Of a stretch of DNA of 64,000 nt, positions 12,501 through 22,612 are shown piece after piece. Every line of letters starts with the position of its first letter. Positions within the stretch are counted from its first letter, which is position 1. Source of the DNA: Gordionus sp. m RMFG-2023. Lineage: Eukaryota > Nematomorpha > Gordioida > Chordodea > Parachordodidae. The translations under genes and the position numbers were made by a program. The notes beneath the pieces are model-generated. The model saw only the letters and a program-made list of their open reading frames with translations. It did not search any database and had not been told where the DNA came from. The stretch is from positions 4,218,509 through 4,282,508 of the forward strand of contig NC_088777.1 in NCBI RefSeq assembly GCF_954871325.1. The letters run 5' to 3'.

Positions 12501-13039
12501 TATTCTTTCTTTCGTTTATTGATTTTGTAATTCTCCTTTCAAGCTCATGCCAAAAATTTGTTTCATTAAGGTTTTGGTTTTTACTGGTTTCATAACTTTT
12601 ACAAAATTAAGGTAACAAAAAATGCTAATTTATTTTTAAAAAAGTGCCTATATTTTTTTTAAACTCTATTTATATAAAATTTATGGAGAGCTTTGTCTGC
12701 CTTCCATTCCTTTCCTACGACACACTATTGCCTGTCTTATAGCCGAGAATATTCATAAATTATATCTTCTAAATTTTGCTTATAAATATATTAATCAAGA
12801 CAATATTATAATAAAATTAATTTGCAATAATAATTATAAGTAGATACATTAAGATTATCTTATTTCTAAAATAAAATAAGGGTTGAGATTGTGGGACACT
12901 GAAGAAAATCCTCTAAATAAGATATTAATTTATTTGTTTTAAATAGGCGTAATTATTTGAAAATTGACTGCTAAGTCTATTAAAACAATAACTTATTTGT
13001 TTTGATATTTTTAAAAAAGGATAATTTAAGATTAGTGTA
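9546..13039. other. A+T-rich sequence without recognised genes
   Basis: No bounded element was found. The minus strand has a short open piece of about 37 codons at roughly 11105-11215, preceded (higher coordinates) by an AG-ending pyrimidine-poor stretch. This is too weak to call an exon. Many short A/T tracts, including TATA runs, are present. Confidence 0.4.
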
Positions 13040-13230
13040 ATAAACTGTGCTGTTAACCCGGACCTAACTTGAACTCTTTTAACCCTAATATTTTCCGAAA
13101 CGAACTATTTTTTAAATGTAGGGCTCAGGGTACAACATCGAACCTTGAAACATGAACCTGGATCTGGTTTAGAGATGTTTCACTGAACTCGAATCCTTGT
13201 TTTTAGAAGGAGGGTTCACAACCCTGGTAA
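13040..13230. other. Less A+T-rich remnant, possibly an old hAT end
   Basis: A block richer in GAACC/GGTTC words than its surroundings. CAGGGTACAACATCGAACC at 13126 and GGGTTCACAACCCTG ending at 13226 look like imperfect hAT-style inverted ends about 100 bp apart. The 8-bp flanks do not match, so it is only a possible scrap of a MITE. Confidence 0.25.
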
Positions 13231-13984
13231 TAGACCATTTTTCAAAATTGGTGCTAATTTTTAAATAGGAGTTCTATAGGAATCCCCATAGTTCATGCTT
13301 CAAGGCATAATTTTAAAATAATATTTATAATATTCTAATATATTTTAATAATGTGGTAGACATAAAAATTATATTAATTTTAAAAAAATTGAAAATTACT
13401 TTAGTTTCTTCTTAAACATTTGATAAATTAAATTCAAAATAATCTAGAATACCGTATTTTATAATATAAAACTGTACTTACAATATATTTTACTTGATAA
13501 AGGAATCAATATGGATATCACCAGAAGATATTAATTATTACAATCTTAATTTGATTAATTTTGGGGTTAACATTTATTAATATTTTAATCATTAGAAAAT
13601 ATTCTTAATCCTGTATTTTGGGTTTATATTATTAATTAATCATATAATAATAATTTTAATTTTTTGGTAATAAATATATTTTGCATTCAAGTTATTATTT
13701 ATAGTTTGTTCGGGTTTTAGTAAAGGAATGAGGGACTAACAATCCATGGGACTTATTAATTTAGCACTATTTGACATTTGTAAAATAAAAAGTTAAATTT
13801 TGACTTTTTTTTAGGTCGCTTTAATAAATATTGTCTGATTTGAGCTGGAACTAGTTTAGTAGTATAGATAGATTAAGCATAGCTTAGATAAGATAGCTAA
13901 AATCAGAATAATACTCATTTTAATTTGTTCAGAATTTTTACATCTAAACTCGACATATCTTATCAATTCTATTGTAAGCTTATT
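13231..13984. other. A+T-rich sequence, nothing recognised
   Basis: No coding tract or bounded repeat was seen between the G/C-richer remnant and the 29-bp tandem repeat. Confidence 0.4.
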
Positions 13985-14076
13985 CTCCCACCGTTGATCT
14001 CCCATCGGAGTATCAATCTCGATGGATTTCCCAACGGAGTATCAATCTCGATGGATTTCCCAACGGAGTATCACTA
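13985..14076 (-). repeat. 29-bp tandem repeat, probable SINE tail
   Basis: About 2.5-3 copies of a 29-bp unit (core ATCTCGATGGATTTCCCAAC) lie directly left of the LTR element, and the last unit is cut by it. On the minus strand this array directly continues the tail of the SINE at 16079-16393 once the LTR element and its ACTA duplication are left out. It therefore looks like the tandem 3' tail of that SINE. Confidence 0.6.
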
Positions 14077-14421
14077 TTTTCATATTTGTAATTTAAAAAG
14101 AATATTCATCTTTTATAAATTGAATAAAAGAATCTAATAATTATTGAAATTTTATTTAATTTAACGTATATATTTTATTGGAATAAGAGTATCGCCTCTG
14201 ATAGCGATACTCTGAGTTAAAATTTTGTTAACTTTCTCTTTATATTTTTTTTATTATTATAAAATTAAATTATCCAAAGTTTATATAAAATGAAAAAGTG
14301 ATTTTTACAATTTCGTTAATGTAATAAATATCATCAGTCATTTACATAAAAATTAATACATCTGTTAAAATAAATCACTTTATCAAATAAAATATACATT
14401 AAAAAAGTGTACATTACAACA
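14077..14421 (-). repeat. LTR copy (3' LTR in element orientation)
   Basis: 345 bp, identical to 15730-16074. It contains a perfect hairpin at 14186-14213. On the minus strand it also contains CTGATGA (14337 down to 14331) followed 16 nt later by GAAA (14314-14311), the two conserved words of a hammerhead core. The joining helices could not be made convincingly by eye. Confidence 0.85.
14186..14213. other. Perfect hairpin inside LTR
   Basis: Ten-base arms AGAGTATCGC and GCGATACTCT surround an 8-base loop, CTCTGATA. The same hairpin is at 15839-15866 in the other LTR. It is notably G/C-richer than the rest of the LTR and is probably a folded element of the RNA. Its role is unknown. Confidence 0.8.
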
Positions 14422-15212
14422 CGCCACCCATTACTAAACCCAAGTGTTAGGGGTGATTGATAATATATGACCAATAATATACGAAATATAAATACACATT
14501 TGACGTTTTCCATTTACTCCAAACTATATATTTAAACATTCCGCTTATTTTGGTGTCTATAAAAATTTCGCCGAAAATAAATTATCTTGATCGACTTTAT
14601 AATAAGAATTAAGAAATGCGGCTTTATGTCCATAGGAGGACGCCGTTTTAGTCGTCTCACGAATAAGAATAAAAATATTAAATAATTTCTCCAGCTACAA
14701 TTTCTCTGTAACACCGTAAATTTATATTTCCCCAATTTGAATTAAGAATAGAATATATATTTTTAAATATTTCACCATAATTTTCTCCAATTCGAATACA
14801 GAATATAATGTAAACAATTTATACTCAAAATTTTCATACACATCTCCCCATTATTATCGGTAAATCATTTAATATAATTTCGAATATGATTTCGCAAACA
14901 TTATTTGAATGTACTGGAATAATTTCCTTATATTCTTGAATAATTTTATATAAGGATTAATTAAATTTTTTTTTAGCGAAGTAAACAACATATACAATAT
15001 CTTAACTAAAAAATGGTTTTTATAGGAATTTCATTTCTTTGAAAGAATACCAATGAATAATGTCATAGATAATATAGTAAGTTAGGTAAAGATTTCGAAT
15101 AATTTGATGCATATATTTTATTCCGCTATTACTTTAATAATAATATTCACTTGAAAACCTCCTCCCAACAAATATCGAATAAGATCCTTTATGAAAGTCT
15201 CTTTTTTTAATA

Positions 15213-15575
15213 TTTATTATTTTATTTTATCTTAATAATATTAATTCCCAATTTTGGAATATTTATCTTTTTTTATTTTACCTTTATACTATATTAATTC
15301 CCAATTTTGGAATATTCATCCTTTTTTTATTTTACCTTTATATATTAATTCCCAATTTTGAATATTTTTATTTTTATTTTACCTTTATAATATATTAATT
15401 TCCAATTTTGGAATATTCATCCCTTTTATTTTACCCTTATAATATATTAATTTCCAATTTTGGAATACTCATTTTTTTTATTTTACCTTTATAATATATT
15501 AATTTCCAATTTTGGAATATTCATTTTTTTTATTTTACCTTTATAATATATTAATTTCCAATTTTAGAATAATTT
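15213..15575. repeat. ~52-bp tandem repeat inside LTR element
   Basis: Seven copies of a unit containing CCAATTTTGGAATATTCAT and TTTATTTTACCTTTATAATA, with the CCAATTTT word at about 15248, 15301, 15352, 15402, 15454, 15506 and 15558. It lies in the non-coding interior near the primer-binding end. Confidence 0.85.
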
Positions 15576-15729
15576 GCCTATAGTGGCCTTCTCTCAAATT
15601 CGAATACAAATGAGAATATACTGCACCTGAAAGAGTGATCATTTCGCCGTAGTGATAATATAGTAGGTTATAAAATTGCGAATTGTGACTGCAATAACCC
15701 TTATGGAACATTTGTTTTACATGGCACCA

Positions 15730-16074
15730 TTTTCATATTTGTAATTTAAAAAGAATATTCATCTTTTATAAATTGAATAAAAGAATCTAATAATTATTGA
15801 AATTTTATTTAATTTAACGTATATATTTTATTGGAATAAGAGTATCGCCTCTGATAGCGATACTCTGAGTTAAAATTTTGTTAACTTTCTCTTTATATTT
15901 TTTTTATTATTATAAAATTAAATTATCCAAAGTTTATATAAAATGAAAAAGTGATTTTTACAATTTCGTTAATGTAATAAATATCATCAGTCATTTACAT
16001 AAAAATTAATACATCTGTTAAAATAAATCACTTTATCAAATAAAATATACATTAAAAAAGTGTACATTACAACA
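15730..16074 (-). repeat. LTR copy (5' LTR in element orientation)
   Basis: 345 bp, identical to 14077-14421 at an offset of 1,653 bp. Its inner edge abuts the TGGTGCC primer-binding-like site. Its outer edge abuts the ACTA target duplication and then the SINE tail. Confidence 0.85.
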
Positions 16075-16078
16075 ACTA

Positions 16079-16393
16079 TCAAGTCTATTTTATTGTTGCC
16101 CACGAACCATTATCCTAGAGCTGGCCAAGAGATAGCTATCATCCTTGAATACACGAGGTCACTATTATCTTAGAGCTGACCATTTCCCATTTGGTTATTG
16201 GACAATTATCCTAGCACTCGACTGTCCAAACCTGTCTATGACCGGGATGGCATTTCTATGCCAGAAATTTACCTATCATATATCTTTACACATCGGTCAT
16301 CAAAGAAAAACCGATAATTTTTACAATTCCTTACCATAATTGAACCTCGTACTTTCGGCTTCCAAGCATATATCATTAACCCATTACGCCACC
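16079..16393 (-). mobile_element. tRNA-derived SINE (head and body)
   Basis: Read on the minus strand from 16393, the sequence opens like a tRNA: GGGGTGGCGTAATGGG. It has an A-box-like TGGCGTAATGG (16391-16381) and, 45 nt downstream, a B-box-like GGTTCAATT (16346-16338), the internal RNA polymerase III promoter. The T-stem does not close, so it is not a working tRNA gene. About 240 bp of unrelated body follows, ending in an A/T tail (aacaataaaat). The LTR element at 14077-16074 interrupts the tail, which seems to continue in the 29-bp tandem repeat at 13985-14076. No clear target duplication of the SINE was found. Confidence 0.65.
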
Positions 16394-16400
16394 CCAGTGA

Positions 16401-16890
16401 TAGATATATAATATATATACTAATTCAATAAAAGTAATAAGGGTTAATGTCATTATTCCTATAGAGGTGCCATTTTGGTAAAATAAAATGGATTTTATAA
16501 TGATAGAGTTGCTAAACGGATATATTGGAACCAACTATTTTATAACAGCCAACTAAATTTAATATTGCTTGAGCCTAGACATTTGGCTAATGTTCAATTC
16601 AAATTTTATAGTTATTAATATTTATCATCTAATAGCAAAATGCGAAAAATTAATATGTAATTAATTATTTATTTTACTAGTATTTTTAATATGAAGATAA
16701 TGGATAATGCCCATGCATAAGATCTTATTCTATCCCAAAGCACATCATGCATTTCCCTTGCTGAAGAATTACGTTGTAATCCGAAGATTCTTTACGCTCT
16801 AAGATATAATAGATATATCATATGATGTTTTAATACACATTAATAAAATTTACATGTCAAAATTTAATGTAATTGCGTTGTCTCTTACTA
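16401..16890. other. A+T-rich spacer between SINE and RT fossil
   Basis: No bounded element or coding frame was seen. Confidence 0.4.
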
Positions 16891-16896
16891 TTATAA

Positions 16897-17420
16897 TACC
16901 TTATGCAAATTGTTTTCATGCTCTTTTAAGGTTATATCATTTCCTACTATATCATCCAAGTAAACTGCTGTTCCTGGCAAGCCTTTAAATACGGAATCAA
17001 TGGCATGCTAAAATATCACTGGAACTAAAGCAATTTCAATTGGTAATAGATTATACCTATATAATTCATTTGGGGTGTTGATCAACATATATCTCTTTGA
17101 GTCTTCGTTCAAATCAATTTATTGCTAGGCGTTGGATAAATTGGGAGTCGCAAAATATGCTCCTGCACCAAGGGTTGCTATTATTTTATCAATTCTTAGT
17201 AAGAGATATTGTTCAGTAGATCCGCTGTTTATCGTTTTTAGGAGATCCTAACATATTCTAATAGTAGTCCCATCCTTTTTTTAAATAAGGACCGTAGAAA
17301 AGGTTATTTTTCCAAATATTTTAATTTTACTAATTTATTGAAAGTTTCATCAATTTTACTTATCCACGCTAACTTACCGAACTTTCCTTGAATAACGATT
17401 CTCATGCATTTTCCTTTAAA
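16897..17420 (-). mobile_element. Ty3/Gypsy-type reverse transcriptase fossil
   Basis: On the minus strand the RT domain of a Ty3/Gypsy retrotransposon can be followed in order. There is a K-K-D-G motif near 17270-17285, then an INS...IDKI...GA-x-YF region, a block reading ...LYRYNLLPIEIA before the catalytic centre, and the Y-L-D-D box at 16951-16962 (minus). It is followed by a typical E-H-x-x-N-L segment at about 16900-16925. In a live element this enzyme copies the RNA into DNA. The piece is broken by several interruptions, and no gag, integrase or LTRs were found around it. It is an old, isolated fossil. It lies next to, but is not clearly part of, the young non-coding LTR element. Confidence 0.85.
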
Positions 17421-17439
17421 GTTATTTTTGCTTTAAAAT

Positions 17440-18241
17440 AAACTGATGTCCTAATTTAGAGGTAAATAATTTCACATTTTAATGTGTCTTCTTTAATTTT
17501 AAAGATGTGATGGATTATTTATAAAATATTCGGATAATTTCTTAAATTATTTCCATCAATTATATTCTTGACATTATTTGCATTAAAAACCATCTTTTAT
17601 TTTTAACATTATTTTTCCTAATACAATAATATTATTTTAAACTATTATTTTTTTTTCTTATAATTTGATATATGGAAGTTCATCAAAAGTTTTCTTATTT
17701 AATAATGATATAGCTGCCAGTATTTACCAAAAATATAATGCATAAATTATTATAAAAAACACCTTTTTAAAAATAAACAAAATATTAAAAAATGACAGGT
17801 TTATCTTACAAATAGGTTGTTGTAAAAAAGCAACAATTTTATCAAAGAAATTCTTTTGCTACCTATTTCAGATTTAATTTTGTTAGATCACAAGAAATTG
17901 ATTTGATTTTGAATTTAATTGAATATTTAGTGTAATATTTATTTTATAATCATGAAACATCTGTTTAGCTTGAAGGATTAGAGATAACTAACAATTAATT
18001 GTTTAGTGAAACTATTATGTGAGAAAGATAAATCTATTGTCTCTGCTATATTATAATTGCATATACTATAATAATGACAAACAACCTTATTTAATATTTA
18101 AATTTGTTGTTCATTTAGATGATTATTTTTTAAGGCATTATTAAATTGATTCATAAGCATCAGATATTAAATGAGAGTTAAAAAAAGAATATAATATTAT
18201 ATTAAGTAGTTTTAAATGAATAATATAAATTTATTGCTTAA
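17440..18241. other. A+T-rich sequence, nothing recognised
   Basis: Might hold further decayed retrotransposon sequence upstream of the RT, but no motif could be read. Confidence 0.35.
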
Positions 18242-18511
18242 TTACTTATTATATATACTTGGGATTTCTCCTACGCTTACCCTCTCTCACCTTCCAACAT
18301 CAATAAGGACAGTTTAAAATACACAGAAGATTTTATAGCGAGCAAATATGTGGATATTCTTGATAAATGCAAATTCGTACCACAGTTAACATCCTTTGGA
18401 AGCCAGGCTCTAAACTTAATTAAAAAGCTTGACAGAGCCTTGAGAACTAAATCTAGACTCAAAAGGCGCTTACTTAAGTCAACGCATATAAATTCAGATT
18501 ACGAAATGTAA
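18242..18511 (+). CDS. Possible terminal exon, unrecognised protein
   Basis: A plus-strand frame stays open for 89 codons from the stop at 18239-18241 to TAA at 18509-18511. It is visibly richer in G+C than its surroundings and has a protein-like residue mix: a K/Y/D/F segment (YTEDFIASKYVDILDKCKF), then a basic helix-like LIKKLDRALRTKSRLKRRLL, ending ...NSDYEM. There is no ATG near its start. A pyrimidine-rich run (CTTACCCTCTCTCACCTTCC, 18276-18295) followed by AATAAG/GACAG could serve as a 3' splice site, so it may be the last exon of a host gene whose other exons are outside view or unrecognised. The alternative is a scrap of an old element. The family is not recognised. Confidence 0.35.
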   Translation, partial: LLIIYTWDFSYAYPLSPSNINKDSLKYTEDFIASKYVDILDKCKFVPQLTSFGSQALNLIKKLDRALRTKSRLKRRLLKSTHINSDYEM

Positions 18512-19441
18512 TTTTATTTGTTTCAAAGGCTCATTCCCCGAGCAGGCGGAATAATCTAGATCCTCTTACTCTTCCCTTAATTATTTAGAATTTTTTTTAT
18601 TCTCTCTCAAATTAAGTAATATACCTACCTTTTTTTCCTCATTTACATTGGCTGATATATAACTAATTTTTCCTTTCTCAATTACAAATTTCTGTATGAA
18701 TTAAATTTATTTTTCCCTTAAATTTATAATTAATAAAAATTATTATTCTTTTCTTTTTCTCTGTTATTTTTTAATTTATATTTTTTGATATATTTCTTTT
18801 TATAATAATTTTTTTATTTATTTTTAACAATTGGTTTTCATTATTTTTGTAATTATAATGTATTAAATCTATAGAGAATTTCTTGATAAATATTTTAATG
18901 ATCATTAATAAATACCCCTTATTTTGAAAAAAAAGTATATATATATTAGATAGTTTTATTTATAGAATTTTTTTTAATGTATACAAATATTTTAAAAGAA
19001 ATGAATTTTTTTTAAATCAAAAAATTTTTTTAAACAATTATATTATATTTTAATCTAAATGATTATATGAAAACGAATGCTAAACATTTAACTAAATTCT
19101 ATCATTTTTTAAATAATGGTGCAGATAGTTCATTTTGTAAAATGTTAAAAATAACTAAAAATTATTTAAAACCATATACCGAACTATTTATCTAAAACAT
19201 TAATGCTATCGAATTTAGCTCTGCCTCTATTTTGTGATGTATAAGGGTAGGCTACTAATCCCAGTAGCATAACTAGACCCTAAAAAATTAAAATGGAGAA
19301 AGCGGTTGAGAAAAATCTATATGGTCTCAATTAAAAATGCTATGATTAAAATTTTAAAACTTTTTATTTATAATAAATGAACACTTAAATGACACTAAAT
19401 AATATCCGGCCTTCATAGCGTATATAATAAATACAACGATA
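18512..19441. other. A+T-rich sequence with one orphan hAT-like end
   Basis: At 19262, CAGTAGCATAACTAGACCC resembles the left end of hAT families that begin CAGTGGCGTA. No partner end was found. Nothing else is recognised. Confidence 0.35.
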
Positions 19442-19449
19442 TTAGACAT

Positions 19450-19824
19450 TAGAGATCTGCAAAGTTAGGCCTTTATTTAAAATAATCGGGTTCGGGCTGG
19501 GCCGAGCCTAATGTTTTTAAAAAAAATTCGGGCCGGGTCGGGTCGGACTTTGAAAGTTTTTTTAAATATATCTAATATCAATTTTATGTTAAATTTTTTA
19601 TTTAAAATAAAAATTTTTGATTTAATTTATTGAAACTAACGCCATATAACATGTTTTTTTATTTAAGTAATTATAAAAATTAATTTCTATATTTAAATAA
19701 ATTCGGGCCGGGCTGGCAAAGCTTTTTAAAAAAATTTCGGGTTAGGGCCGAGCTGGCAAAATTTATTTAAAAAAAACTTCGGGACGGGCCGGGTTTGAAA
19801 AATTAGGCCCAATGCAAATCACTA
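19450..19824. mobile_element. hAT MITE
   Basis: 375 bp, flanked by a perfect 8-bp duplication TTAGACAT (19442-19449 and 19825-19832). The ends are TAGAGATCTGCA and, on the minus strand, TAGTGATTTGCA, imperfect inverted repeats. The inside alternates A/T runs with G/C islands such as CGGGCCGGGC, read as direct and inverted subterminal repeats. There is no coding sequence. It would have been moved by a hAT transposase encoded elsewhere. Confidence 0.85.
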
Positions 19825-19832
19825 TTAGACAT

Positions 19833-22600
19833 ACCCTTCTTCATAATAAATATAAGTATTTTAAAATCCCATCCTTTTCTATTTCCTCTAATAATTTTAA
19901 ACGATAAATTGTATTAAAAAATTTTTTTTATTAGTTAATCAATTGAATTGAATTTGGCATTGGTACACGATTAATTAATAAACAAGAATCCCAAAATCAA
20001 TTATTGAACAAGAATCCCATAATCAATTAATGAACAAGAATCCCAAAATTAATTAATATACAAAGTAAAATTTTTCTAATTATTATCATAATAATAAATG
20101 CCCAAGTTTAATCCACGTAACATAAGATTGGATAATACTAATATTAATTCCTCCTGGTTATATTCACATCGATTCCTTTAATAATATATTTTGAGAAAGT
20201 TTAAGTATTATTTTAATAATTATTTTGTAAAATATAGAAGTACAAGATTAATATATATTAATATTGAGGTGTTAATTATTAGTATAGAATATAGGGAGTC
20301 CATATATCTATTGTATAATATAACAATTAAAGATCGGAAATACTAGTTTTAATTAAATGTCCATCAAACAAAATATTTTAAAAATGATTTAATTTTTTAG
20401 TCAAAATAAGAATTATTACAGATGCTTTAAATTATGTAACTCTTAGAAATTTAAAAAATATAGAAATTATATTAAGCATACCATTGTGCTGTAAAATGTA
20501 TGGTATAGAGTCTAAAAAATTTTTTTAGAAATAAACCTAATTAACACTTTTTTAAAACAATATATTTAACCTGTTCTAAATATTTGAATGTTGATAAACA
20601 CAGAGACTAAATATGAAATATTATTAGTTTGTGATTATTTTTTAAAAAAATTTTGTTGAAATGATAATATATTAAGATGGAACTTTTTAAATAGTTACAT
20701 CTCAATACGTTATTATTTTCTAAAAGTAAATATTAATAAAGCGATTTTGATTATATGCCTATATGACTTAATTATATACCTAGTCCACGGAATATTTCAA
20801 TCGTTCCTAAAAGAAGAAGAAGAAATAAATGTATGGTTTGATTTTATATTCAATTGGGCATAGTTAAGCCCAATTCATATTAAGCAGGATTTATGGAAAT
20901 CTAACAGCTGATGGAGTTTCTCATATTGATAATTCTTAAATGATCATTATAGGAGAAATTAAAATAAAATTCAAAATATCAATAAATATAAATGGATTTC
21001 AAAAGATTTTATAAAATTTTTAAATTTAGTTTAAGAATTATATGAAAGAAATAAATTATTCTCAAATTAAATTAATAAAATTATTTAGGTAGAATAGAGC
21101 TAAATATGATTATACCTATAGATAATATTAGGGTGCCATATACATGGTCTAGATTTATAAAAAAAAATTATAAATTCATTTTTAATTCAGCCATAATAGC
21201 AATGATCGAATTTTCTGAAAATTTGTTTTTAATTATCTGAGAAAATTATATTAGTTTAAATACTTACCTAGTTCTTCTTCTACCAGAACTTTATCATAGC
21301 AAATTAAAAAAATATATTGTTAAATTATTTTTTTATAGATGATAGAAAGATGTATATTATCGATATACAGAAGTCTGATTTTATTCACAAAAATATTTTA
21401 TATTTGCAATTTTTTTGTCTTGTCTTATCTCGTCATTTGAATTTGATCGATAACAAAGGACTAACTAAAGAGAGAATGTGGGGGTAAAATCCTCAAACAA
21501 ATTTTTAGCCGCTACCCAAAAGAATTTTAAATTTTAAAATAATTTTAATTGAATATGTTATTTAAAATTTTTAATAATTTTAAATTAAATATTTCCGACA
21601 ATTTAATACACCATAAATATATTTTTTCTTTTCTTTCTTTTTTATGAAATATTTTTCCCATCATATCAAATAGCTTTGAACAACATTTATTGTAAAAATG
21701 AACATATTTTAAATCAAATTTATTATTTATTATATTTAAAATGTGTCGAAAAATGCATTATGGTTATAAGGATGCCTATATGAAGTATAATAAAATTTTC
21801 GAAATTTATACTTACAAAGTTTATTGTGTTCTGTATAAACGAATTTATATTTAAATTAATTATTCATAAATTTATATTCGCGTCTTGTATAAATTAATAA
21901 TGGATGAACGTTTTACTTTATCCATTCAATTATAATATAATAATTTTATAATTGAGGTTACCTCATATTTTTTTATTAGAGGTGAGGAAACTAGGAATTC
22001 TTATTCTTTTCTCAGTTCTTCTTTTTTTTTGGAGTCATCGAATATGTATAATTAGTATTAAATTAATATACCGAGATTATATGAGTATCTTGATGAAATT
22101 ACTATATAGTATAAATATAAGAAATTTAAAAATTAATCGCTAAAATATCGAGTTAAAGATTGGCGAAATTGAGCCATTTAGCAAGGAGACATGATTTCCA
22201 TATTTTGAAATTATTATAAAATGCTGAATTTTTTAATGATGATAGAAATTTTTTTTAGATATTTCATTTATTTAAATATTTTTATTAAGATTGCTTAGGT
22301 GCTTCTTGATTCTTAATTCTATCTTAAATCTTGATATGAAATTTATTAAATTTCGTATTTTCCTAATAACATTTTTAAATTTATACTTAGCAAACGGAAT
22401 GAAGATAAAACTGATATATATATACATTTTGGCATAAGCTTTAGTAGTTCATTCAAAATTTTTATGAACTTTATTTTTTGTAAGACTGCGCTTTATCAGA
22501 TTCATATTAAATATTTGAAAAATATTAAAATTTACACTATTTAACATTTATATCTATTATATGAACCCTAAAAGAACAAATTATTTATATAAGGATAGTA
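19833..22600. other. A+T-rich sequence with a family A repeat copy
   Basis: No gene is seen. A short imperfect tandem (AACAAGAATCCCAAAATCAA-like, three times) lies at about 19980-20055. A copy of dispersed family A is at 21090-21300. The rest is featureless A+T-rich text; the 63-codon frame at 21952-22143 is composition-driven. Confidence 0.4.
21090..21300 (+). repeat. Dispersed repeat family A, copy 1
   Basis: Shares with the copies at 27690-28000, 39800-40090 and 54490-54670 a block reading 'tacctata...attagggtgccat.tac' and, about 150 bp later, 'tacctagt'. The copies are diverged, so the family is old. No terminal repeats or coding content were recognised. Confidence 0.5.
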
Positions 22601-22612
22601 GATGGATATGAT

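Larger units (their letters stand above)
14077..16074 (-). mobile_element. Non-coding LTR element, retrozyme/TRIM-like, looks whole
   Basis: Two direct 345-bp repeats (14077-14421 and 15730-16074) match base for base by eye and flank a 1,308-bp interior with no coding frame. A 4-bp duplication ACTA lies at 14073-14076 and 16075-16078. On the minus strand the LTR begins TGTTGTAATG. Directly after the first LTR comes TGGTGCC (15729 down to 15723), in the position and with the TGG start of a tRNA primer-binding site. Directly before the second LTR is a purine-rich AATGGGTGGCG (14432 down to 14422), in polypurine-tract position. The small size, LTR length, 4-bp duplication and lack of genes match the published outline of retrozymes and TRIMs. 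Identical LTRs imply a very recent insertion. It must rely on another element's enzymes. Confidence 0.8.

Noticed and set aside
13126-13226. A ~100-bp MITE with CAGGGT...ACCCTG ends
   Set aside because: The end pairing is imperfect and the 8-bp flanks do not match, so it is kept only as a low-confidence remnant.
14077-16074. Simple segmental duplication instead of an LTR element
   Set aside because: A duplication would not explain the 4-bp ACTA at both outer edges, the TGGTGCC and purine-rich tract exactly at the inner LTR borders, or the continuous SINE tail on both sides. It is not fully excluded until other copies are seen.
16145-16339. 64-codon plus-strand frame
   Set aside because: Antisense to the SINE body. 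The tRNA-like promoter on the minus strand explains the sequence better.
16330-16400. A functional tRNA gene on the minus strand
   Set aside because: A- and B-box words are present, but the T-stem and acceptor stem do not pair. It fits a SINE head, not a tRNA.
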